A stretch of DNA of 64,000 nucleotides from Metabacillus endolithicus (GTDB taxonomy: Bacteria; Bacillota; Bacilli; Bacillales; Bacillaceae): contig NZ_CP095551.1 of assembly GCF_023078335.1 (NCBI RefSeq), positions 1 to 64,000 of the forward strand, in the 5' to 3' direction. Positions 19,708-26,722 of the stretch are shown here, piece after piece (positions within the stretch are counted from its first letter, which is position 1; each line of letters starts with the position of its first letter). A program made the position numbers and the translations under genes. The notes beneath the pieces were generated by a model. It saw nothing but the letters and a program-made list of their open reading frames with translations. It made no database searches and was not told the origin of the DNA.

Positions 19708-19795
19708 AATATAAATTAATCTCTTCACATTTCCTTCAAATTAATAGGGTACAATATTCCTTGTAACATAAAACCAAACAGTAAACAGACTAAAA

Positions 19796-19829
19796 TGAAG
19801 GGGACCTTTAATGGTTCCTTTTATTTTTT
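19796..19829 (+). terminator. Terminator after the SHOCT gene
   Basis: AAGGGGACC pairs imperfectly with GGTTCCTTTT around TTTAAT, followed by T-rich sequence. Confidence 0.6.
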
Positions 19830-19912
19830 ACATAAAACTTTACAATCTCCACAGTTTCATCAAATTTGTAGTCTATACTTTAATTAATGGTATGGAAAGG
19901 AGGTAGAGCAAA

Positions 19913-20137
19913 TTGAAAAAGAAGATAGCTTTTGTTTCATCTTTTGCTTTAGCAGCTCTTTTAGTTGTAGGACAGTTTACGTATGCTGAGGAACCCGAAA
20001 AAGGTATGGGCAACATGATGAACGGAAACGGAATGATGAATATGATGGAAGCTATGAATTCACCTGAAGGTCAGAAAATGATGACAGCGTGTGGAGATTT
20101 CATGGAATCCTATAATGATCAAGAAAGTAATGATTAA
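19913..20137 (+). CDS. Small secreted Met-rich protein
   Basis: A 74-residue protein with a TTG start behind GGAAAGGAGGTAGAGCAAA. A cleavable signal peptide ends at about TYAEE. The mature part is rich in Met and Asn (GMGNMMNGNGMMNMMEAMN), then KMMTACGDFMES. Met clusters bind Cu(I), and the nearby CopC-CopD gene supports a periplasm-side copper role. This is inference from composition. Confidence 0.7.
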   Translation: MKKKIAFVSSFALAALLVVGQFTYAEEPEKGMGNMMNGNGMMNMMEAMNSPEGQKMMTACGDFMESYNDQESND

Positions 20138-20168
20138 GAGTAACGTGCTCACATATTAAATATTCCCT

Positions 20169-20198
20169 TTTAAAAGGCCTTCTCTTGGGCCTTTTTTA
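20169..20198 (+). terminator. Terminator after the Met-rich gene
   Basis: AAAGGCC pairs with GGCCTTT across a 9-nt loop, with a run of six T. Confidence 0.85.
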
Positions 20199-20480
20199 AT
20201 TATTTCTTGGTGAGATTTATCTCTTTATTTCATAAAAACTACATAATTATGTGATAATGTAGGACTCGTGGGTTTTTTAGGATATTTTACCTGAAGTAAA
20301 TGTAATTGGATTTATTTGCTGCATATTTATATAAAAAAAGAAATTAGATTTTAACAATAGTGCCAAACTTGGTTGCTTCTACTGTTTTATTTGAGCTATG
20401 AGTAGCCATTGAGTGTATTTAATAAAAAAATTTCCTAAAACGTCCTGTAGATAAGATTAATTGGAAGAGATGGAGATAAT
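20199..20480. other. Intergenic stretch, no gene seen
   Basis: AT-rich spacer without a convincing frame. The last bases hold the weak ribosome site GGAGATAAT for the next gene. Confidence 0.5.
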
Positions 20481-21170
20481 ATGTATTGGGACTGGATTGA
20501 TCAATTATCTGGATTACTCACAAGTAGTCACAATTATTTATGGGATCTTTATCAAAATAGTACTTTTTATATGAAATCAATTTGGCTCGGAGTCATGTCG
20601 TTACTTACATATAGTCAAGTAACATCAAATTTTCTTCTAGTTATTTATTTGCTTTTTCTATTTAAAAAGGAAAATTGGATAAAAGAATTAGTTTTGATTT
20701 GCGTGGGAAAAATTTCTGGATTGTTTATAGGGATTTGGATAACGACAATGTTTGGGGATTATAATTTTCAAATCTTAATAGGCCTAGTTAATTATAGTAT
20801 TGGTCCGTTAATTGTCATTATCTTACTCGTTCATTTTAGGATAATTAAAATAGGCATTGATTTTAAGATGCAAACATGGTGTTCTTTCATTTTTGGTTTA
20901 ATGTTATCATTTTATCTTGATCCTGTTTTTTATGGTTTTTCTAGATTTTTACCATTCTTCTTTGGTGGGGATGTTTTTAGTTTCATTAAGCCTTTTTTGT
21001 ATTCTATGATTTTGATATCCCCTTTGACACTATTTGCATTCATTGCATATGGTTTTGAATTTGATAAATGGGTTAAAAAAAATATATATCTTTTTAAAGT
21101 ATTACAAAAAGTCTTATATACTTTTTTAATACTTATAGCAATTAATTCTTTCATTATATATTGGTTTTAA
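20481..21170 (+). CDS. Polytopic membrane protein, family unknown
   Basis: A 229-residue protein with six or seven predicted hydrophobic helices and few conserved polar motifs. Aromatic-rich N-terminus MYWDWIDQLSG. It is followed 21 bases later by the CopC-CopD fusion gene, so the two may be co-transcribed. A role in copper or cytochrome biology is possible from context alone. Confidence 0.55.
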   Translation: MYWDWIDQLSGLLTSSHNYLWDLYQNSTFYMKSIWLGVMSLLTYSQVTSNFLLVIYLLFLFKKENWIKELVLICVGKISGLFIGIWITTMFGDYNFQILIGLVNYSIGPLIVIILLVHFRIIKIGIDFKMQTWCSFIFGLMLSFYLDPVFYGFSRFLPFFFGGDVFSFIKPFLYSMILISPLTLFAFIAYGFEFDKWVKKNIYLFKVLQKVLYTFLILIAINSFIIYWF

Positions 21171-21191
21171 ACTCTGAAAGGAGTAGGACAA

Positions 21192-23096
21192 GTGAGTAGG
21201 TCAGTTAAGTTTTTAATAATGTTAAGTTTTGTTTCGATTTTTATATTAAGTATATTCCCGGGGGTTTCTGCGTTTGCCCATTCTTCTTTAGTGAGAACAC
21301 TTCCTGAAGGCGGAGCAAAGTTAGAAACTAGCCCTTCTACCATTGAATTTTGGTTTAAGGACCCAGTTGTACTGCATTCTAAAGCTTTGAAAGTAATAGA
21401 TTCATCAGGCAGGTCATTTCAATTAGATAACTCATATTTAGATCCTAATAATCAAACGCATATCATTGGTGAATTAAAAGAACCGTTGCCAGCTAATAGA
21501 TATAATATTGAAATTAACGTGATAGCTTTAGATGGAGATATCATAACAGAAAAATTCTTTTTTGAGGTTCTTAAGGATGAGCCTAAACAAAAGGGTCCAT
21601 TGAAGTTAAGTAAGCAGATACCTAATGATGGACAAATCATCAAAGGTAGTCCTGATAAGATTGATTTATGGTTTAACCAAGAGACAAAACTTACAGCCAT
21701 CGGAGTCTTTGACAAGAACCAACAGCCAGTGAAATTAAAGGAACCATACCAGGATCCTGTAGATCCCACCCACATAACAGTAGAATTTGACCAATTGTTA
21801 GCGAAAGGTACCTATCAAGTAACATGGTATGCACATCCAAGCAAAAAGGATTCTAGTAATCAACCAGACAATCTTGATGTTTTTTATTTTGCTGTGGATG
21901 AATTTACACCAATCGAAGAGGGTTCAAAGGGTACACCTGTTAAAAAAGTATGGTTTCCAGATATGGGATTAAAGCAACTTGGATATTGGCTCATTTTTAT
22001 TGGATTATCAATATTATTCGGTTCAAGCCTATTTATTCAAATCATTTCAAAAAATCTTAAACAAAATAGTAAATGTAAGTTTATTTCTTTAGGTTTTATT
22101 TTCATAACGATGGCTGGTGTTACTCTATTAATCCTCCAGCAAAGACTGGAGTTACTAGACTTACCTTTAAGTGAGTTTTTTACATTAAAATTTATATTGA
22201 TACCAATTATCCAAGTCATTTTATTATTACTAGGATTAATGGTTAGAAGAATTGAGACTTTTGCCTTTGGATTAGCGTTATTTATGACACCGTTTGTAAT
22301 GGGGCATGCCTCGTATCCCCGCTATGGAGGTTACTTTACTATCTTCGTAAATGAATTGCATCTTTTTGGGGCATCGATTTGGATGGGGGGGTTATTGGCA
22401 TTAATTACGCTTGTTAAGAAAAATGAGGTTTCTGATTTTATTGGGAAGTCTGCATTGAAGTTTTCTAGATTAGCCTTTTGGAGTCTTATTGTTATAATCT
22501 TCTCTGGGATTATAATGACGATCCGTTATATTCCTTCCTTTTCAATTGAAAGTTTCCTCGATAGTCAATGGGGAAAAGCGGTTATCGTAAAAGCAGTGTT
22601 AACCATTCTAGTGGTTTTGGTAGGGTATCTCCAAAGAAGAACGATTAAAAGCTTCACTGTAAATATGGTAAATAAGTTTAAAATAAGAGGTATTAATGAA
22701 ATTGTGTATGGCACACTTATCTTATTATTTGCTTCGATTTTAGTGGTATCTACTCCTAGTGCTGCTGAACAGGGTATATATCCTGAAGGAGAAGAATATG
22801 AACAAGATTTAGATGTGGAAATGTCTCCATTAAACCCAGGACTTAACGTCTTAACTATTGATTTAAAAGAGAAAAGTGATATCGAGGATATAAGGGTTAA
22901 AATCACGATGCCGCCCGATTATAGTGTTGAGTATGATGCGTTTGAAATAGATGAGGACACTTTTAAAATAACAGGGAATATTATCCATGCAGCTGGAACA
23001 TTGTTTATGGAAGTTGAAGCAATAAAAGAAAACGGAGATAGTAATACCTATCAATACACGATTGTTGTTCCAGGTGAGGTAAGGTTTAATGAGTAA
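21192..23096 (+). CDS. CopC-CopD fusion copper protein (YcnJ-like)
   Basis: A 634-residue protein with a GTG start behind GAAAGGAGTAGGACAA. It has a signal peptide ending near VSAFAHS, then two tandem CopC-like domains (about 28-125 and 135-235, the first His right after cleavage being a typical Cu(II) ligand), about eight membrane helices forming CopD (about 260-510), and a C-terminal extracellular domain (to 634). It resembles Bacillus YcnJ, a copper importer. Only one clear CopC histidine site is visible; the second CopC copy may be structural. Confidence 0.88.
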   Translation: MSRSVKFLIMLSFVSIFILSIFPGVSAFAHSSLVRTLPEGGAKLETSPSTIEFWFKDPVVLHSKALKVIDSSGRSFQLDNSYLDPNNQTHIIGELKEPLPANRYNIEINVIALDGDIITEKFFFEVLKDEPKQKGPLKLSKQIPNDGQIIKGSPDKIDLWFNQETKLTAIGVFDKNQQPVKLKEPYQDPVDPTHITVEFDQLLAKGTYQVTWYAHPSKKDSSNQPDNLDVFYFAVDEFTPIEEGSKGTPVKKVWFPDMGLKQLGYWLIFIGLSILFGSSLFIQIISKNLKQNSKCKFISLGFIFITMAGVTLLILQQRLELLDLPLSEFFTLKFILIPIIQVILLLLGLMVRRIETFAFGLALFMTPFVMGHASYPRYGGYFTIFVNELHLFGASIWMGGLLALITLVKKNEVSDFIGKSALKFSRLAFWSLIVIIFSGIIMTIRYIPSFSIESFLDSQWGKAVIVKAVLTILVVLVGYLQRRTIKSFTVNMVNKFKIRGINEIVYGTLILLFASILVVSTPSAAEQGIYPEGEEYEQDLDVEMSPLNPGLNVLTIDLKEKSDIEDIRVKITMPPDYSVEYDAFEIDEDTFKITGNIIHAAGTLFMEVEAIKENGDSNTYQYTIVVPGEVRFNE

Positions 23097-23110
23097 AAGG
23101 AGAGGGAAAG

Positions 23111-23847
23111 ATGTATGAATTCTTTAGTCAAATAAGTAATATTCTTAGTCAACCTTTTCTCACTCTTAGGTATACTACAGAAAGCATCCCTATTCTTTCA
23201 GCTTTTATTTTAGGGATTATCGGTGCTTTAGCACCTTGTCAATTTACTGGTAACCTAGGGCCTATTACGATATATGGAAATAAATCTGTTCAAAAAAGTA
23301 TGGCTTGGGCTGAGGTATTCCTTTTTATTTTAGGAAAAATCGTTGTTTTTTCAGGTTTAGGCCTTATTGTTTGGTTATTAGGCAGTGAGTTTGAATCAAC
23401 ATTGACTCTCTATTTTCCATGGATACGTAGGGTAGTTGGACCTATGTTAATATTGATCGGATTATTTATGATTGAAATTTCATTAAGTTTAGGAAGTCTT
23501 TATCACTTGGAAGCATACCAGACCGTTTTCTGAGAAAAGGAAAACTTGGCTCCTTTTTAATGGGAGTTAGCTTTTCGTTAGGGTTCTGTCCGACAATGTT
23601 TGTATTATTTTTTGTAAGCTTAATGCCGATGGTTGTGTCAGTATCCTATGGGGCAGTATTACCAACCATCTTTGCCATCGGAACATCCTTGCCTTTGATT
23701 ATTGCAATTTTTCTGATCTGGTATTTTGAATTAAGTGGAAAGTTAATGAAAAAGAAAGGGAGAAAAATTGGTTCTATCGTCCAAAAAATAGCAGGTTGGA
23801 TAATGATCATACTTGGAATATTAGATACATTAACTTATTGGACGTAA
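23111..23847 (+). pseudogene. CcdA/DsbD- or SafE-like membrane protein, one frameshift
   Basis: The frame from ATG 23111 (behind AAAAGGAGAGGGAAAG) gives three to four helices with ALAPCQFTGN, and meets a stop at 23531. The expected continuation (SLGS, then FLRKGKLGSFLMGV) begins one frame over near 23493 and adds SLGFCPTMFVLFF and more helices to 23847. The joined 245 residues have two proline-flanked cysteines in symmetrical halves, typical of CcdA/DsbD and UreH/SafE-type transporters of electrons or metals. In this context it could serve copper or cytochrome c thiol chemistry. Confidence 0.75.
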
Positions 23848-23893
23848 ATTAGCTATTTTAAAAAGATAAAAGATTAATAGAAAATATATGTAT

Positions 23894-23938
23894 ACTCACC
23901 TCATGAAAAGGTAAAGATAATCGTGAGGTGAGTTTTTT
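23894..23938 (+). terminator. Terminator hairpin overlapping the ywmB ribosome site
   Basis: ACTCACCTCA pairs perfectly with TGAGGTGAGT, followed by TTTTTT and then the ywmB ATG. The 3' arm contains the GAGGTGAG Shine-Dalgarno of ywmB, so one hairpin both ends upstream transcripts and could mask ywmB translation. Confidence 0.8.
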
Positions 23939-24685
23939 ATGAAATCTATCAAATTGACTATAGTATTTCTGATACTATTAAGCTTTTTCTATACAAACAG
24001 GGCAGTTAATAGTCAAAGTAATACAAATGGATTATTGGAGTTAACAGAAATTGTTCAAAAGGAAAAAATAACATTAAATTCATGGAAAATTTATATAATG
24101 AAACCGGTTAAGGATGTAACCAGTGAAAAAGATATTCAAAGAGAAATAGAAAGAATACAAAAAGATGAAGAAGGATATAAGTGGGATATTAGTCGTGATG
24201 AAGGCAGTGAAGAACAACACTATATTACAGTTGGTTACAAACAAATCGAACCAAAAGAAATAGAGATGCGAGTTAAAGTTACTGCCTTTCTTGTAGGGAA
24301 TAAGTACAGAATATATCATTCTTATGAAATTAAGGGTCAAACTTGGAATAAAGAATTATGGGATTTTATTAATGCTAACTTTAATAATGAAGTTAACGGA
24401 CAAAATGAAGTCTTTTATACTCTTAAAGGCACAATGAAAGAAAAGAATGGCTTTGAATTAAGGGAAGAGGGGGATCTTCTCTTAAGAGAATTCTCTGGTA
24501 CCTTTGTGGAAGGATTAATTGAAGATGATTTGGTTTCATTATCTGCATATACTAATCTTTTGGAGTCATATACATTAAGGATAAATGAAAAGAAAATTAA
24601 TCTTCAAATAGGTCTTAGGAAAAATCAAAAGGATGATTTAATTGATGTTACGATTGGTACCCCTATAATAACTTCTGGATACTAG
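23939..24685 (+). CDS. YwmB-family secreted protein
   Basis: A 248-residue protein with a signal peptide (about 1-25), then an alpha/beta domain matching the YwmB (DUF1779) layout: IYIMKPVKDV, HYITVGYKQIEPKEIEMRVK and a C-terminal half with SAYTNLL. YwmB has a TBP-like fold and no known function; it is usually chromosomal near the ATP synthase and spoIID genes, which are not visible here. Start directly after a terminator-like hairpin that includes the ribosome site. Confidence 0.75.
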   Translation: MKSIKLTIVFLILLSFFYTNRAVNSQSNTNGLLELTEIVQKEKITLNSWKIYIMKPVKDVTSEKDIQREIERIQKDEEGYKWDISRDEGSEEQHYITVGYKQIEPKEIEMRVKVTAFLVGNKYRIYHSYEIKGQTWNKELWDFINANFNNEVNGQNEVFYTLKGTMKEKNGFELREEGDLLLREFSGTFVEGLIEDDLVSLSAYTNLLESYTLRINEKKINLQIGLRKNQKDDLIDVTIGTPIITSGY

Positions 24686-25166
24686 AAAACAATATTATCA
24701 AAGAGTAACAGGATCATTCATTTTTAAGTGTACATAAAATTAAAGGTTTTAAGTAGAGTATAATTGACAATTTATTAGAAATCTTAAATGATCAAGAAAT
24801 TGTTGTAAAACTTTCATTCTAATTAAAGAAAAAAATAGAAGGGACCTTACTGCACTTGCTATACAGAAGTTTCGAGAACGTTCGGAAATCGGAACGAGAA
24901 AGTTTAAAAGATCTCGAAGGCACTGAATATGCTTCGAGGCGATGCTTATATAGTTGGAATTTGTGAAAACATTTGAGGCACGAAATTACTTTGCTCTTTT
25001 TGTCTCTTTCGCAAAGGCACTAACCATTCAATTAGTTGATATAGAATCCATATGGATCAATATCTTGTGTGTCACTGTTGTTGATTTCATTGTTCTTTTT
25101 GTGCTAAAACGTTTTTAAATTTTGCGAAAAAATGACCACCTACAGATTAATAGGTGGTCATGTAGA
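24686..25166. other. Gene-poor stretch with degraded sequence
   Basis: No intact gene. From GTG 24963 a 51-codon frame to 25120 encodes a hydrophobic peptide (TIQLVDIESIWINILCVTVV), without a ribosome site, probably the tail of a lost membrane-protein gene. Repeated TTCGAG-like words occur at 24870-24945. Confidence 0.4.
25128..25158 (-). terminator. Terminator of the small four-cysteine gene
   Basis: On the minus strand CCACCTA pairs with TAGGTGG across an 8-nt loop, followed by TCATTTTTT. Confidence 0.8.
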
Positions 25167-25322
25167 TTACAACAGGCTACGGCACTCATTGATGCACTCT
25201 TGTAAGTCTCTCGAAGCGTGTTGTAAACGTTCATTGCTCATTTTAGACATAGCGTTATTTAAGTGTCTCATTGCGCTTTCACATTCATTAATACATTCTT
25301 GGAGTTGTTGTTTATTATCCAT
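25167..25322 (-). CDS. 51-residue protein with two CxxxC helices
   Basis: The minus-strand frame starts at 25322 behind AAAGGAGGGATTATC, an excellent ribosome site, and ends before its own terminator. The protein repeats LQECINEC at residues 7-14 and 40-47, with an amphipathic linker. Four cysteines in a CxxxC spacing on helices recall four-helix copper-storage proteins, halved; a dimer could form such a bundle. Family not recognised. Confidence 0.65.
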   Translation of the reverse strand: MDNKQQLQECINECESAMRHLNNAMSKMSNERLQHASRDLQECINECRSLL

Positions 25323-25340
25323 GATAATCCCTCCTTTCCA

Positions 25341-25844
25341 AAAATTTATTGTTACCTAGAAGTAGGGAATTATTCGTTTAATAGTAAACCTGTTACTGAG
25401 TCACCTATTAAAACAGAAGGTCACATAAGCAGTTGTTGTAAGGGGAAGTTGAAGTCATACAGAAAAATAGATGGAAGACCTTTAGTTTGGATGTATTTAG
25501 ATGAATTTTATAGCACCTCTCAAGATGAAATAAATTTAAAGATAAGAAGATCACTCGAAATTGAAAAAACTGAACAATCAAAATCATTACACTCCAAGAG
25601 AATTTCGGGTGGGAACAATTCACATGCAAGATCAGTTTTTTGTATCACAACAAATAAACCTTTCAATACAGCAAAGGAAGGATCTCTCTATTATAATATT
25701 GGTGTTAATGGTAGTTCAGTAACATCGTGTTGTAAAGGCAGGTTAAAATCAGCCGGAAAAGATCCAGAAACAGGAGAAAAATTAACATGGATGTACTATG
25801 AAGATTACATAAAAAGCAAAGATATACATAAAGAAGTATGTTAA
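25341..25844 (+). pseudogene. NUMOD-type DNA-binding repeats, homing endonuclease remnant
   Basis: The open frame runs through this span, but the part before about 25340 overlaps an opposite-strand gene and is not credible. Two copies of one unit are visible: HISSCCKGKLKSYRK then LVWMYLDEFY, and VTSCCKGRLKSAGK then LTWMYYEDYI, preceded by NKPFNTAKEGSLYYN. This is the NUMOD1-like helix-turn-helix unit found C-terminal to GIY-YIG or HNH homing endonucleases. No nuclease domain is present, so the gene is 5' truncated or a stand-alone DNA-binding remnant. Confidence 0.6.
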
Positions 25845-25902
25845 AAATAAATTATACATAACTAGTTAAAACGTTGAATTTATAGAAAAGGAGATTGATA
25901 AC

Positions 25903-26091
25903 TTGAAATGTTCTTCAGAATCCTTTAGAAGTATCAGAGGTAAGTTTCAGAAAGCAACGAAAGAACAGAATTTTACATATGAAGATGTTTTAAAGGATAT
26001 AGAGTTAATGGAAAATGGTGGAATGGATAAGAAGACTGCAAGACAATTTCTTGAAGAAATGAGAGTAAAAGAAAATAATCAATACAGATAA
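25903..26091 (+). CDS. 62-residue unknown protein
   Basis: TTG start behind AAAAGGAGATTGATAAC. Hydrophilic, helical, with YEDVLKDIELMENGGMDKK. No family recognised. It lies between two mobile-DNA remnants. Confidence 0.5.
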   Translation: MKCSSESFRSIRGKFQKATKEQNFTYEDVLKDIELMENGGMDKKTARQFLEEMRVKENNQYR

Positions 26092-26168
26092 ACTAAACAA
26101 ACAAAAAACAGGAAGTATCGATACATAAGTGCTGCGCAGCCTCCGTTGATCTGGAGGAGAATAGGGAA

Positions 26169-26549
26169 ATGGGTAGAAGAAAAACGCATGAGGAATTTGT
26201 ACAGGAAGTATTTGAGTTAGTTGGAGAAGAGTACGAAATTTTAGGGACTTATATAAACGCTAAAACTAAAATAAAGATGATACACAGTAAGTGCGGATAC
26301 GAATGGGAGACCGCAACTCCTTCTAATTTTACTAATAAAAATAATCCCAAACGATGTCCTAAATGTGCAGGAAACATACAGAAAACAACTGAATTATTCA
26401 AAAAAGAAGTGTTTAATTTAGTCGGAGATGAATACACTGTCTTAGGAGAATATATTAACGCCCATCATTTGTTTGATCAATTAAATCATTATACTTTTTT
26501 CTTAGTTCTTCATTGGTATAAGACATTTTATCAATCCCCTTACATGTAG
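26169..26549 (+). pseudogene. Zinc-ribbon repeat protein, truncated
   Basis: Start behind TCTGGAGGAGAATAGGGAA. One complete unit (FVQEVFELVGEEYEILGTYI, MIHSKCGYEW, PKRCPKC) is followed by a second (KKEVFNLVGDEYTVLGEYIN) that breaks off after INA at about 26462. From there the frame reads unrelated sequence to 26549. Tandem treble-clef units of this sort occur in phage and homing-type proteins. A DNA junction at about 26462, 170 bp from the transposon, cut the gene. Confidence 0.6.
26455..26526 (-). pseudogene. 23-codon 5' fragment at the rearrangement junction
   Basis: Minus strand, ATG 26526 behind AAGGGGATTGATAAA, encodes MSYTNEELRKKYNDLIDQTN and stops at the junction. Good ribosome site, no recognisable family; it looks like the start of a gene cut by the same event that truncated the zinc-ribbon gene. 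Confidence 0.35.
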
Positions 26550-26628
26550 TAGTAATCTTCAGCAATAAAAGCGCTAGAGTAGAACATTAATGGACTGTAC
26601 AGCAGTCTTTTTTTTATTTCATTATTTG

Positions 26629-26633
26629 TTATT
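26629..26633. repeat. Target site duplication, left copy
   Basis: TTATT immediately before the left inverted repeat; identical to 34832-34836. Five-base duplication is the Tn3-family hallmark. Confidence 0.9.
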
Positions 26634-26671
26634 GGGGTAGCGTCAGGAAAATGCGGATTTACAACGCTAAG
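26634..26671 (+). repeat. Left terminal inverted repeat (38 bp)
   Basis: Begins GGGGTAGCGTCAGGAAAATG and matches the reverse complement of 34794-34831 at 37 of 38 positions (C at 26667 against T). The GGGG start is typical of Tn3-family ends. Confidence 0.93.
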
Positions 26672-26701
26672 CATATTTTCGAGACGACTTCCCCATTTTT
26701 A

Positions 26702-26722
26702 ACAACGTTAAGAAAATTTCAA
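26702..26722 (+). repeat. Second copy of the inner terminal-repeat edge
   Basis: ACAACGTTAAGAAAATTTCAA matches, with one mismatch, the reverse complement of the right end just inside and across its inverted-repeat edge (34784-34804). The left end therefore has an extra 40-bp insert between two ACAACG words. Confidence 0.7.

Noticed and set aside
26661..26722. CRISPR-like or iteron repeats
   Set aside because: Only two copies of a short word tied to the transposon ends; no regular spacers.
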